Position numbers and translations under genes: made by a program | In this document: positions 26,791-35,668 of the stretch, in pieces | Position numbering within the stretch: the first letter of the stretch is position 1 | How the letters are laid out: each line of letters opens with the position of its first letter | NCBI GenBank assembly: GCA_934202965.1 | Contig: CAKPYN010000014.1 | Span: 1-62,052, forward strand | DNA: 62,052 bases | From: an uncultured Megasphaera sp. | GTDB taxonomy: Bacteria > Bacillota > Negativicutes > Veillonellales > Megasphaeraceae | Direction of reading: 5' to 3' | The notes under the pieces: generated by a model | The model's input: only the letters and a program-made list of their open reading frames with translations | Databases searched by the model: none | Told to the model about the DNA's origin: nothing

Positions 26791-27251
26791 TGGCTAAAGT
26801 AATCATCTGTCTTATTATGACTATCGTTTTTTCCTTCCTCAGTGTCCATTCTTTCATGAGCAATGACTATGGCCCATTGAAACAATGGATTGCCTATTAT
26901 CAAGAATACAAAGCCCTGCAGGGCGCCTTAGATAAAGGCAATGCCGGCAAGGCAGAACTGCTGGCTAAACTGAAATCTATGTATCCGGAACGAGCGCAAG
27001 AATTAGAAAATCGTTTCAAGGCTAAATATGGTGATTTAAAAGACGAAGCTGAAGAAAAGAAATCCTCTCTGTCCAGCACCTTACAAGACGTCACGTCCTC
27101 GGCCCGTGATGAAGCCGCAACAACGCGAAAATCTACATCCCGCCAAGAAACAACACGTTCTTCGTCCTCCTCTTCCACGACCAACACTGCACGAAATAAC
27201 TATCGCACCAGCGATACCCACCGAGATACACACTCATCATCCACCCGATAA
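26790..27251 (+). CDS. Membrane-anchored protein with Ser/Thr/Arg-rich tail
   Basis: 153 residues: an N-terminal hydrophobic segment (about 3-22), a helical charged region (about 35-90) and a low-complexity tail rich in Ser, Thr and Arg. Its ATG shares one base with the stop of the HAAS gene (TAATG), so the two are coupled. No recognised domain. An antisense reading frame of 95 codons exists here but reflects the Ser-rich tail. Confidence 0.65.
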   Translation: MAKVIICLIMTIVFSFLSVHSFMSNDYGPLKQWIAYYQEYKALQGALDKGNAGKAELLAKLKSMYPERAQELENRFKAKYGDLKDEAEEKKSSLSSTLQDVTSSARDEAATTRKSTSRQETTRSSSSSSTTNTARNNYRTSDTHRDTHSSSTR

Positions 27252-27295
27252 AAAAACATCATAATACATTTAAACTAAAAATCTCAATATAACCT

Positions 27296-27352
27296 ACAAA
27301 AAGACTGTAACAAAATGAGAACGTTGAATCCATTTTATTGCAGTCTTTTTGT
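27296..27352. terminator. Terminator of the HAAS cluster
   Basis: AAAAAGACTG and CAGTCTTTTT form the outer stem, with an inner AAAATG/CATTTT pairing. T run follows on the plus strand. Together with the next hairpin it fills most of the 340-bp gap; nothing else is seen there. Confidence 0.8.
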
Positions 27353-27514
27353 CATACCATTTTACGTGCATCGTTTGTAGCATGACCGTTTATTTTCTTC
27401 AAACTTCAAATAAAAAACTTTTAAAGAAATACTATCATAGATAAAATCTTAGTTTGCCCTCTTTTATTCTATCGTTTCAAATAATATATATTGCCATAAA
27501 ATTTACTTTATATA

Positions 27515-27573
27515 ACACAAAAAGCCAACTGCACCGTCATGATATCATGCGCTGCAAATTGGCTTTTTTGTGT
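27515..27573. terminator. Terminator of the polar amino-acid ABC operon
   Basis: CACAAAAAGCCAA pairs with TTGGCTTTTTTGTG across a 30-nt loop. It is bidirectional, placed directly after the ATPase stop (minus strand). Confidence 0.75.
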
Positions 27574-27592
27574 TGTTGTACTATGCGCTGCA

Positions 27593-28360
27593 TTAAAAAC
27601 GAAGCATCGATTTTAGGAAGTTTTGTGTTCGTTCATTTTCCGGATGTTCAAAAATCTGCTGCGGTGTGCCTTCTTCTTGAATAATACCATCAGCCATGAA
27701 GATGACCCGATCGGATACTTCTTTGGCAAAGGCCATTTCGTGAGTAACGATAATCATGGTCATATCGGCATCGGCAAGTTGTTTGATCGTACGCAGTACT
27801 TCACCGGTCAATTCCGGGTCAAGAGCCGACGTCGGTTCATCGAACAGCATAATATCCGGTTTCATCGCCAAGGCTCTAGCAATGGCCACACGCTGCTGCT
27901 GACCACCGGAAAGGCGGGATGGATATTCGTCCCGTTTATCCCATAGTCCAACTTTTTCCAGCAGTTCTTTCGCCGTCGGCATGATTTCATCAGTTTTCAT
28001 GCCTTTGACGATACGCGGGGCTTCTAGAATATTGTCCAAAACGGTCATATGGGGAAACAAATTAAAATGCTGAAAACACATGCCCATACGACGGCAGATA
28101 GCCCGTACTTTTGACGGTTCGGCGTAGACAGCTTTACCGCTGCCTGCTGGCTGACTAACCATCGTATCACCACCGACAATAATCGAACCACCGTCAATCG
28201 TTTCTAGTTGGCAAAGGCAACGTAAAAACGTACTTTTACCACTGCCGGACGGACCGATAATGGAAATAACTTCCCCTTCTTCTACATGCAGGGTAACGTC
28301 TTTGAGTACTTCTAAGCTGCCAAATTTTTTTCTAATTTGATTCATTTCAATAAAGCTCAT
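27593..28360 (-). CDS. Polar amino-acid ABC transporter ATPase (GlnQ/HisP type)
   Basis: 255 residues: Walker A GPSGSGKST, Q loop CFQHFNLFPHMTVLDN, signature LSGGQQQR, Walker B IMLFDEPTSALDPEL and H-loop VTHEMAFA, all typical of the amino-acid PAAT group. A short insertion (AGSGKAVYAEPS) follows the first strands. It drives uptake through the permease encoded 16 bp upstream. Confidence 0.93.
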   Translation of the reverse strand: MSFIEMNQIRKKFGSLEVLKDVTLHVEEGEVISIIGPSGSGKSTFLRCLCQLETIDGGSIIVGGDTMVSQPAGSGKAVYAEPSKVRAICRRMGMCFQHFNLFPHMTVLDNILEAPRIVKGMKTDEIMPTAKELLEKVGLWDKRDEYPSRLSGGQQQRVAIARALAMKPDIMLFDEPTSALDPELTGEVLRTIKQLADADMTMIIVTHEMAFAKEVSDRVIFMADGIIQEEGTPQQIFEHPENERTQNFLKSMLRF

Positions 28361-28376
28361 GGTCTATCTTCCTCCC

Positions 28377-29027
28377 TTATTCATCATATACGGCATAGCG
28401 TTTTTCCAAATAGCTGAATACCTTCGTCAAAATAAAGGTAAAGAAAAGATAGAACACAGCGGCTACAATAAAGGCTGTCGTATCAAAATCACGCTGTACG
28501 ATAGAGCGGGTAATACGAAGAATATCGTTCATTGCCAAGATATACACCAATGACGTATCTTTGAGCAAGTTAATGGTTTCATTGGCTACTGGCGGCAACA
28601 CGCGTTTGACAACCTGCGGCAAAATAATGCGGCGCATTGTTTGTACATACGTCATACCGAGCACTTTAGCCCCTTCATACTGACCGCGGTCAATAGACTG
28701 AATCCCGCCGCGGAAAATTTCTGCAAAGTAAGCTGCGTAGTTTAGGACGAAAGCAATGATAGCAGCCGGAAAATCCGGCAATTTCAGCCCTTCAATAATA
28801 AATGGCAGACCATAGTAAATAAAGAGAATCTGCAGCATGAGCGGCGTACCGCGCATGACATAGATATAGGCTCCCATAAATTTACGCAGCGGCATAATCT
28901 TGGAAATACGCCCGACAGACATGAGAATCCCCAACGGTAAACTCAGTACAATCGTAATTAAAAAGATTTTCAATGTGATTTGCAGGCCTACTGCCACAGC
29001 AGGCACAATGTTTAATAAATACTCCAT
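28377..29027 (-). CDS. Polar amino-acid ABC transporter permease (HisM/GlnP type)
   Basis: 216 residues from the ATG at 29027, chosen because AGGAG stands 5 nt before it; the open frame extends 23 codons further into the intergenic region. The family features are present: GLQITLKIFLITIVLS, YVMRGTPLMLQILFIYYG and the EAA loop EGAKVLGMTYVQTMRRIILP. A single permease gene implies a homodimeric channel. Confidence 0.92.
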   Translation of the reverse strand: MEYLLNIVPAVAVGLQITLKIFLITIVLSLPLGILMSVGRISKIMPLRKFMGAYIYVMRGTPLMLQILFIYYGLPFIIEGLKLPDFPAAIIAFVLNYAAYFAEIFRGGIQSIDRGQYEGAKVLGMTYVQTMRRIILPQVVKRVLPPVANETINLLKDTSLVYILAMNDILRITRSIVQRDFDTTAFIVAAVFYLFFTFILTKVFSYLEKRYAVYDE

Positions 29028-29105
29028 GATAACTCCTAACCTATTTTCTCTTATGAAAAAGACAGACAAAGGTGATAGGTCTTGACGGCCTACCACCTCG
29101 CTATA

Positions 29106-29906
29106 TTACTGTACTTTAATCGTAATATCTTCGTTAAACCATTTTTGCGACAATTTTGTCATCGTTCCATCGGCACTCATATCTTTTAACACACCATTGA
29201 GTTTTTCCTGTAACAGCGTATCTTCTTGCCGCATGCCAATGCCATATTGTTCATCGCCCATTTTATCATCAATGACTTTAAATTTCCCCGGCTTCTTGTT
29301 CATATAGTAGCGGCCTACGACACTATCGACCAGTAAGCCATCCGTCCGTCCAACTTCCAAATCCATAAAAGCGGCAACGAAATCGCCGTATTTTTTGACA
29401 TCCTGCAGGGAATTTTTAAAATCTGCTTGTTTGTCCAAGGCTTCTACAGAACTGCTGCCTTCCTGGGTTCCAATGATTTTTCCTGCCAGGCCCGCTCTAT
29501 CTGTAATCGGTGAATCGGCACGAACAACTAAGATTTGTGCGTTGTTCAAATAGGGTTTGGAAAAGGCAATCTGTTTACCCCGATCTTCGGTAATCGTCAA
29601 GCCATTCCACAGCATATCAACTTGCTTGCTCTTGAGCGCAGCTTCTTTGCTGTCCCAATCAATGGGCTTGAATTCAACGGGAATGCCCAAGCGCTTTCCT
29701 GCTTCTTTAGCTAAATCAATATCAAATCCCACGAGTTCCCCGTTGTCATCACGAAATCCCATGGGCGGGAAATTATCGTCTAGGCCAATGACAATTTTAT
29801 CCGGTAGTTTTTGTTCTGCCTGTTTTTCCTGTCCACCACAGCCGGCCAGCATCGCAGCTGCTGCTACTGTCATAGAACCTAGGGTTATCCATTTTTTTAT
29901 ATTCAT
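29106..29906 (-). CDS. Amino-acid-binding lipoprotein, copy 1
   Basis: SBP family 3 protein of 266 residues with lipobox LAGC after a basic N-terminus. Ligand-site motifs are DDNFPPMGF, LVGFDIDLAKE, WNGLTITEDR and TQEGSSS; the amino-carboxylate-binding Arg is probably that in the VVRADSPI region. It is a close paralogue of the neighbouring copy 2. Ligand unknown; a polar amino acid or cystine is plausible. Confidence 0.92.
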   Translation of the reverse strand: MNIKKWITLGSMTVAAAAMLAGCGGQEKQAEQKLPDKIVIGLDDNFPPMGFRDDNGELVGFDIDLAKEAGKRLGIPVEFKPIDWDSKEAALKSKQVDMLWNGLTITEDRGKQIAFSKPYLNNAQILVVRADSPITDRAGLAGKIIGTQEGSSSVEALDKQADFKNSLQDVKKYGDFVAAFMDLEVGRTDGLLVDSVVGRYYMNKKPGKFKVIDDKMGDEQYGIGMRQEDTLLQEKLNGVLKDMSADGTMTKLSQKWFNEDITIKVQ

Positions 29907-29935
29907 CGTAACCTGTCCTCCTTGTTTCTATCCGT

Positions 29936-30733
29936 TTACATGGAAATATCAATGCCAAACCATTTTTCAGAAATCTTGGTAGACGTACCATCATCATGCA
30001 TTTCCTGTAATACTTTGTCAAGTTTAGCTTTTAATTCGGCATCATCTTTACGCATACCGACACCACTGGGAATATCCGGATATCCCACGTCAATGATACG
30101 GAAATCAGCTTTATTCTTATTCATGAAATAGGCAGCCGTTGTTTTTGCTACGACAACAGCATCAACGCGGCCTACTTCCAAATCCATGAAGGATGTGACA
30201 TTGTCTGAGTATTGTTTTAATTCTTTAAATGAATCGCGCAGTTCCGGTTCGGCGTTAATGGCTTCCAATCCGGTACTTCCCTGTTGGGTACCAACCACTT
30301 TACCAGCTAAATCCGCTTTTCCTTGAATAGGCGAATCACTGCGAACTAATAAGATCTGCGGTCCATTTTCATAGGGACGAGAGAAGAGTATTTGTTTTTC
30401 CCGTTCCGGCGTAATAGACAGGCCGTTCCAAATGGCATCTATTTTTTTACTTTTTAATTCGGTTTCTTTGCTGTCCCAGTCAATCGGCTTGAATTCAACT
30501 TCCATCCCCAATCGTTTGGAAGCTTCTTTTGCCATATCAATATCAAATCCTACGAGTTCACCGCTTTCATCATGAAATCCAAATGGCGGGAAATTATCGT
30601 CCAGGCCAATCACAATTTTATTTTTTTGTGCCGTCCCCTGATCGTCACTTTTCTTTTCGCTGCCACAGCCTGCGGCGAAGCAAATTGTCATTGCAGCAGC
30701 TACCCCTGCAACTGCATATCGTTTCCATTCCAT
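29936..30733 (-). CDS. Amino-acid-binding lipoprotein, copy 2
   Basis: First gene of the operon, 265 residues, lipobox FAAGC. It matches copy 1 nearly motif for motif (DDNFPPFGF, LVGFDIDMAKE, EFKPIDWDSKE) but diverges more in the C-terminal lobe. Two binding proteins feeding one permease/ATPase pair would widen the ligand range. The region upstream (30734-30903) holds minus-strand TATAAT-like elements but no clear complete promoter. Confidence 0.92.
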   Translation of the reverse strand: MEWKRYAVAGVAAAMTICFAAGCGSEKKSDDQGTAQKNKIVIGLDDNFPPFGFHDESGELVGFDIDMAKEASKRLGMEVEFKPIDWDSKETELKSKKIDAIWNGLSITPEREKQILFSRPYENGPQILLVRSDSPIQGKADLAGKVVGTQQGSTGLEAINAEPELRDSFKELKQYSDNVTSFMDLEVGRVDAVVVAKTTAAYFMNKNKADFRIIDVGYPDIPSGVGMRKDDAELKAKLDKVLQEMHDDGTSTKISEKWFGIDISM

Positions 30734-30903
30734 ATATATCGCCCCTTATGATTTACGTGATGTGAATACATTCCTCATTTTACTTTATTTCGTTAAAATA
30801 TTGAAGTGTTTTTGTTATACAAAATTGCTATATTATACATCATATTTTCTCATATTCTTTGTAATGCGACGATATACGCTGTATTACTCGCTTTTTATAA
30901 AAA

Positions 30904-31410
30904 TCATACGGTTTCTTCTGTTTCTTTTTCTTGGTCTTCCTTGATTCTGTCTATAATCCGCTGTTTATTCTTTTTGGAAAGAAACTGCAGCCGCACCGGA
31001 AGCACGGCAATGCCGCCTTCTGTCGCTTTTCCCAGTTCAATCTCCTGCCACGTATCAGCAATTAAAAATATCGTTTTATACGGTAAATACACCAGATTGC
31101 GTTCCTCATGAACCTGTTCATTATAGTAATCCCGCAGCGACATGCATTGTCGCCGCACAATGATACCGTTGGTCGCCGTATAACACATGGTGTCGCGCTG
31201 CCGATGAATCCGCCAAAGGCAAAAAAAGAGTATGACCATATTATCCAATCGTTCTACCAACGTCGTTTCATTGAGCATCGACCAAAAAAAATACATTCCT
31301 ACCAGCATAAAAATCACTTGCATGCATACAGAGTAGCACTTGGAATTTTCATATTCTTTTTCTATCGTTCCGCATGCAGGAAATCGTTTCGTTACGTCGT
31401 CTTTGGTCAT
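30904..31410 (-). CDS. Membrane protein of unknown function
   Basis: 168 residues with two closely spaced hydrophobic segments (about 28-45 and 55-67), then a cytoplasmic domain containing TATNGIIVRRQC and YLPYKTIFLIADTWQEIELG, which looks like a PH/YcxB-type strand-rich fold. GGAAAGGAAA precedes the ATG. No confident family. It follows the terminator at 31453 by about 40 bp and may be expressed by read-through. Confidence 0.6.
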   Translation of the reverse strand: MTKDDVTKRFPACGTIEKEYENSKCYSVCMQVIFMLVGMYFFWSMLNETTLVERLDNMVILFFCLWRIHRQRDTMCYTATNGIIVRRQCMSLRDYYNEQVHEERNLVYLPYKTIFLIADTWQEIELGKATEGGIAVLPVRLQFLSKKNKQRIIDRIKEDQEKETEETV

Positions 31411-31452
31411 CGCATTTCCTTTCCGGCTATCTTACGGCCTATATGAAATACT

Positions 31453-31484
31453 AAAAAACGAGGAACGCCTTAGCATTCCCCGTT
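31453..31484 (-). terminator. Terminator of the deacetylase operon
   Basis: In the minus-strand RNA, AACGGGGAAUGC pairs with GCGUUCCUCGUU around a UAAG loop, followed by U5. It lies 8 bp after the small basic protein gene. Confidence 0.75.
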
Positions 31485-31492
31485 ATGCTGTC

Positions 31493-31822
31493 TTAGCGAG
31501 ATTTTTTACTGGTTTTAGGTGCCGTTTTGATGACAATATTGCGTCCATCTTTAACGACTTGCAGCGATATATCTCCTATGCCGTCTTTAAAATATGCCAT
31601 CTTAATATCCAGCAAGATCGAACCAACTTTTTCCTGCAGGTCATCCGTAAAAAATTGTTTCCGAAAATCTGCTGCACTTTGTTTTTTAGTTGGTTTTGCA
31701 GCCGTGCGTCGCGGCGTCTGCGGTTCATCATCCCAATCTGCGTTTTCAAAAGTAACTTCTTCTGTTACACCTTGAAACATATCTTCTAAGGAACGATTTT
31801 TAGGAATTTTATGTTTTGCCAT
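31493..31822 (-). CDS. Small charged protein, unknown function
   Basis: 109 residues from the ATG at 31822, preceded by AAGGTG; a longer frame of 16 codons has no ribosome site. The N-terminal half is charged and probably disordered (PRRTAAKPTKKQSAADF); the second half has the alternating pattern GDISLQVVKDGRNIVIKTA. No signal or hydrophobic segment. It is coupled to the upstream gene by a 10-bp gap, the last gene of the operon. Confidence 0.65.
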   Translation of the reverse strand: MAKHKIPKNRSLEDMFQGVTEEVTFENADWDDEPQTPRRTAAKPTKKQSAADFRKQFFTDDLQEKVGSILLDIKMAYFKDGIGDISLQVVKDGRNIVIKTAPKTSKKSR

Positions 31823-31832
31823 TGATGTCACC

Positions 31833-32732
31833 TTATTTCTTTTGATTATCCATTTTATCGGATGCTTCACGCATACTATTCAGCGTTATTTTCGAAAAGT
31901 CCTCAGGCGTACTATACGTTGCTATTTTGTTAAACCCTTTTTTGAGGCGTCCCCGGTATGCTGCAATAACTTTGTCATCACGGTTCATTTCGGCAATGAA
32001 AATTTCCTGCCCATCAATACCTACTAAGCGGAATTTACCGCTTGGCGAAATTTCACGCCAGCTGCTCGTCGCACCGTCAAACATATACACAACACCGGTG
32101 CGCAGATTATCATAGAAGAACGTATCGGAGTCATAGAATACAGCAATACGGCCAATATTTTCAGCCTGCACCCGAATCCGCCGCGTGTCATAGTTGGCGT
32201 CAGTACGATAAATTCGGTATTTATCCTTGTCTACTTCCAGCTTCATGTACACAACATTCGTCGCCGTAGAATAAGCTACGTCAACAATTTTGCTGTCCCG
32301 CGGTGCATCTTCGATAGGCGTATCCAATTCTCTATCTGGATACACCGGATTATACTGTGCAATATACACTCCATAGCGACCCGTTTTTTCATCGCGGCCA
32401 TGTGTCGCAAAAATAGCTAAGTTGCGGTCCGGAAGCCATTCAAAGAAAGATACTTTGCGGCCATGGAGACTGATACGCTGAGGTTCTCCTTTTTTTCCGG
32501 CTTCGTAGATAGAGACTTTATCATCAACAATCGTTGCCATAAAGCGTTTATCATACGAGTAGTATGTCTGTCCATTGGGTTCTGCACCAAATCCCATCGA
32601 TTCTTGCTGGTTTGTTCCCCCAATCTGAAAATCCGAAGCAGGCGCAAACAATACCTGATCCAAATACAGGTAAATGCCTGCCTGAAAAACGATACCCAGG
32701 GCAAAGGCAAAAATAAATTTTTTAGCTTTCAT
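31833..32732 (-). CDS. Membrane-anchored propeller-like protein
   Basis: 299 residues. A single N-terminal hydrophobic anchor (about 5-25) is followed by an extracytoplasmic region of repeated beta-like strands (YYSYDKRFMATIVDDKVSIYE, FFEWLPDRNLAIFATHG, RRIRVQAENIG and similar), reminiscent of a beta-propeller. No enzyme motif recognised. It lies between the phosphodiester glycosidase and the small charged protein, so a role at the cell surface in the same process is inferred. Confidence 0.6.
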   Translation of the reverse strand: MKAKKFIFAFALGIVFQAGIYLYLDQVLFAPASDFQIGGTNQQESMGFGAEPNGQTYYSYDKRFMATIVDDKVSIYEAGKKGEPQRISLHGRKVSFFEWLPDRNLAIFATHGRDEKTGRYGVYIAQYNPVYPDRELDTPIEDAPRDSKIVDVAYSTATNVVYMKLEVDKDKYRIYRTDANYDTRRIRVQAENIGRIAVFYDSDTFFYDNLRTGVVYMFDGATSSWREISPSGKFRLVGIDGQEIFIAEMNRDDKVIAAYRGRLKKGFNKIATYSTPEDFSKITLNSMREASDKMDNQKK

Positions 32733-32741
32733 GCGTACCTC

Positions 32742-33686
32742 CTATTTGACAATAAATGCCGTCGGAATCATGCGTTCGCCCAATAAATCCGCCGGTTTGT
32801 TGACGACTTTGCCGTTGAGGTACAGCGTAGAACTAGAGCCGCCGTCCAAATTAGCTGCAATATCAGCACCTTCTTCATACAGAATATTCTGCAGATCGCG
32901 AAGAGTAGCTCCCACAGAATATCCCGGTTGGCGGCCATCAATAACCAAGAACAACACCGTGCCGTCTTTACGCTGGCCAATTGCTGTCCGCGGGCCTACG
33001 CCCCAGCCACCATCGCCAGATGTAATCATTTTTTTGCCATTGACAATCAGTGCCGGGCCAAAGGAAATACCTTCTCGAATGCCCATGCTGACTAATTCTC
33101 CCTTACTGTAATTGCCGGCTACCAGATTTCCTTCTTTGTTAAATCCGACAAACTCGTTCACTTCATCGTCTGTCGCATCTTGTCCCAACAAGAATTTACC
33201 ATCATGCAAAATAAATCCATAGGGCTGACGGCCGGTACCCGTACCATTGGCATCATAGAAACCGCCGGCATTAATAGCCGCTACGGCACCATGTCTAGCA
33301 GCAATACCACTAGTCGTATCGCCTTTTTCATCCATGTTTTCTGCCGTTGCAATTTGTACGCGTTTGGGATCTGGAATTTCCAGCAAAAATCCCTTAAATC
33401 GACTGGAATTGATTTCTTTTAAGTTAAGCGACGTATCCGTTCTTGCTTTAAATTTAAACAATTCCTGTTTCGGAGCCGTACTTACTCCTCCCAAGATTCG
33501 ATCAATTTCATCTTGAGAAAAAAGCCACGTAATATACTGCGGATGCCGGCTCTTTAAAATAGCGCCTACTACGGTTCGTTTAATATTATCAAATGGACCG
33601 AAAAGAACGACAAACGGAGATGTTACTCCAAAAAACACGAGAAGTATAATAAAAAATTTTCCAATTTCCTTGAAGTGTTTCTTCAT
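32742..33686 (-). CDS. Phosphodiester glycosidase family protein (NAGPA domain)
   Basis: 314 residues. A hydrophobic anchor (about 10-30) is followed by the NAGPA-type domain. The NINAGG-like element AAINAGGFYDANGTGTG, then GWGVGPRTAIGQ and the C-terminal LDGGSSSTLYLNG, match this family, which cleaves sugar-1-phosphodiester linkages such as in exopolysaccharide or teichoic acid decoration. It is probably outside the cytoplasmic membrane. Substrate unknown. The operon partner deacetylase supports an envelope-polysaccharide role. Confidence 0.88.
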   Translation of the reverse strand: MKKHFKEIGKFFIILLVFFGVTSPFVVLFGPFDNIKRTVVGAILKSRHPQYITWLFSQDEIDRILGGVSTAPKQELFKFKARTDTSLNLKEINSSRFKGFLLEIPDPKRVQIATAENMDEKGDTTSGIAARHGAVAAINAGGFYDANGTGTGRQPYGFILHDGKFLLGQDATDDEVNEFVGFNKEGNLVAGNYSKGELVSMGIREGISFGPALIVNGKKMITSGDGGWGVGPRTAIGQRKDGTVLFLVIDGRQPGYSVGATLRDLQNILYEEGADIAANLDGGSSSTLYLNGKVVNKPADLLGERMIPTAFIVK

Positions 33687-33716
33687 AGTTACCTCAAAAC
33701 GAAAAGATTCAGCACG

Positions 33717-34526
33717 TTACCGTTGTTCATACTGCGGTGTTGTAACGCGCTGTTTGAAATTGCCTATATCAACGGCATTACCAATCCAAATGCGATTCAC
33801 GGCATACGGATTATCTCCTTGTTTAGCCCAACCTGGGTTCATCGTAAACGCCAGTTTGACATGATATTTTTTTACAACTGCTTCAACAGCCTTGTTTTCA
33901 CTGCCATAGGGATAACAAAAATAATCCGATGTAATTCCCAGCTGTTTTTGCAGTGCTTCCTGGCTTAATTTGACTTCATCCTCTAAGGTTTGGCCCTGCA
34001 TAGCCGTCATGCGTTCATGCTTATAACTATGCGACTGGATATCTATACCAGCTTCTTTCATTTCTTTAATCTGCTGCCATGTAAGCCGTGTCCCTTGATC
34101 GGCATCATTGGTGGGAATAAATACAGTGCAGGCGAATCCATATTCTTTCATGATTGGCATGACAATGGAATAGGTATCCGGATATCCATCATCAAAGGTA
34201 AGGACGACAGGTTTGACAGGAACTGCCTTTCCCTGCGTCATGTATTCGTATAACTGCTGCATCGTAATCGGATGAAATCCATTATCTTTGAGGAATTTCA
34301 TTTGTTCCCGAAAATGCGATTCCAACAAAACGGCATCATTATTCGGTACATCTCCGATCATGTGATACATCAAAACCGGAACCCCTTGCTTAGGTACTGC
34401 CATTTCTACTTGTTCTTGCTGTTTTTCTGCTGTCTGGGCCGTTTGATCGCTTGTCGGCGAACTGCCGCAGCCACTCAATAGAACGCAGCATAATACAGCC
34501 ATTGCGGCCAATTTCCAAATGCGCAA
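33717..34526 (-). CDS. Polysaccharide deacetylase lipoprotein (PgaB/IcaB-like)
   Basis: 269 residues from a TTG start preceded by AAAGGGG. Lipobox LSGC places it on the outer leaflet of the cytoplasmic membrane or on the outer membrane. NodB motifs are present: PVLMYHMI, motif 1 TFDDGYPDTY, motif 2 SHSYKHERM (metal His pair) and FCYPYGSENKA. Such enzymes remove N-acetyl groups from surface glucosamine polymers. First gene of a four-gene operon with the phosphodiester glycosidase. Confidence 0.9.
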   Translation of the reverse strand: MRIWKLAAMAVLCCVLLSGCGSSPTSDQTAQTAEKQQEQVEMAVPKQGVPVLMYHMIGDVPNNDAVLLESHFREQMKFLKDNGFHPITMQQLYEYMTQGKAVPVKPVVLTFDDGYPDTYSIVMPIMKEYGFACTVFIPTNDADQGTRLTWQQIKEMKEAGIDIQSHSYKHERMTAMQGQTLEDEVKLSQEALQKQLGITSDYFCYPYGSENKAVEAVVKKYHVKLAFTMNPGWAKQGDNPYAVNRIWIGNAVDIGNFKQRVTTPQYEQR

Positions 34527-34563
34527 GACGTAAAGCCCCTTTCTTTAGGCGTATAGTATGGTG

Positions 34564-35532
34564 TTATATATCGCGAGTTTTGACAACAGGCAAGTCTTCA
34601 TACTGCCCATCAATGAACAGCCGAATATAGTGTTCTGCATCGTCACGAACTGCTTTATCTGCTTCAACAGAATGAAAGCTGACATTCGGCGTCAATAAAA
34701 ACTCCGGTCGGGCAATCATTTTCAACAGCATCGGACTCGGATGTTCCATTGACAAAACATCCAGGGCTGCACTGCGTATATGACCGTCATCAACAGCATG
34801 ATACAATGCCGCTTCATCTGCCAGCCCGCCACGACAGCAGTTGACAAACATAGCGCCTTGTTTCATTTGTTCGAATTGTTCATCCTGAAAAATATACTGT
34901 GTCGTTTCGTTTAATGGCATATGCAGGGAAACAACATCACTTGTTTGTAGTAATTTATCAAAATCAACAGGACGCACCCGATGTTCCATCATGACCTTTT
35001 CACTAACGAACGGGTCGTATGCCTGCACTTTACATCCAAATGCCTGCATGCGTGCCGCCACAGCACGGCCGACATGACCAAACCCTACCAAACCGATAAG
35101 GTTGTTTCTGACACGATGGATTGGCCATTGGACAGTGCCATATTCCCAGCGGCTATTACTGCGAATATCACTCTGGTATTCCGGTAGCTGCCGAATCAGT
35201 GCTAAAATCATGGCACTTGTATGATCGGCAATATCATCTACGCAATACGATGTATTATTGACAACCATGACACCATGTTGATGTGCTGCTTCCAAATCTA
35301 CATTGTCAGAACGAGTCGATAAAATCACAATCAGCTTCAAGTCATCCAACCGTTCTATCAATGAACCTGTAATCCGTTCCGATTTACAAATAATAATATC
35401 AGCATCTTCCAATCGATCGGCCATCGTTTCTTCATCTGTTGACGAGCAGTATTCAACGCGTGCTATATCACGTAGCCGCTCTCCAAAATCATCCTCATCT
35501 TGACGGCCTGTCAAAACACTTATGTGATACAT
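34564..35532 (-). CDS. D-isomer 2-hydroxyacid dehydrogenase family protein
   Basis: 322 residues, two-domain NAD(P)-dependent fold: STRSDNVDLEAA, the dinucleotide loop VGFGHVGRAVAARM with an acidic residue after the strand (YDPF), the catalytic Arg in NCCRGGLADEAAL and the catalytic Glu before MEHPSP. At the expected catalytic His (TPH in relatives) the sequence is TPNVSFHSVEA, so Asn replaces His and the nearest His is four residues later. This may change or abolish the reaction. AAAAGGGG precedes the ATG. It has its own promoter and is not obviously linked to neighbours. Confidence 0.85.
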   Translation of the reverse strand: MYHISVLTGRQDEDDFGERLRDIARVEYCSSTDEETMADRLEDADIIICKSERITGSLIERLDDLKLIVILSTRSDNVDLEAAHQHGVMVVNNTSYCVDDIADHTSAMILALIRQLPEYQSDIRSNSRWEYGTVQWPIHRVRNNLIGLVGFGHVGRAVAARMQAFGCKVQAYDPFVSEKVMMEHRVRPVDFDKLLQTSDVVSLHMPLNETTQYIFQDEQFEQMKQGAMFVNCCRGGLADEAALYHAVDDGHIRSAALDVLSMEHPSPMLLKMIARPEFLLTPNVSFHSVEADKAVRDDAEHYIRLFIDGQYEDLPVVKTRDI

Positions 35533-35606
35533 ATCACAGCCCCTTTTCTTTGCAAATAAAAACTCTCTTAAATATATATCATCTTTTATATATACAGATA
35601 CACTTA

Positions 35607-35636
35607 ATTATATAACACCTTTTCATCAATACGCAA
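35607..35636 (-). promoter_or_regulatory. Promoter of the hydroxyacid dehydrogenase gene
   Basis: TTGCGT (35636-35631), 18 bp, TATAAT (35612-35607) on the minus strand. Confidence 0.6.
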
Positions 35637-35668
35637 GTAAATCGGTTTGGCATTTGAGGAAATGCATC

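Noticed and set aside
26900..27187. 95-codon antisense frame over the Ser/Thr-rich tail
   Set aside because: Low-complexity Glu/Ser composition mirrors the sense-strand Ser/Arg repeats; no ribosome site or conserved domain.
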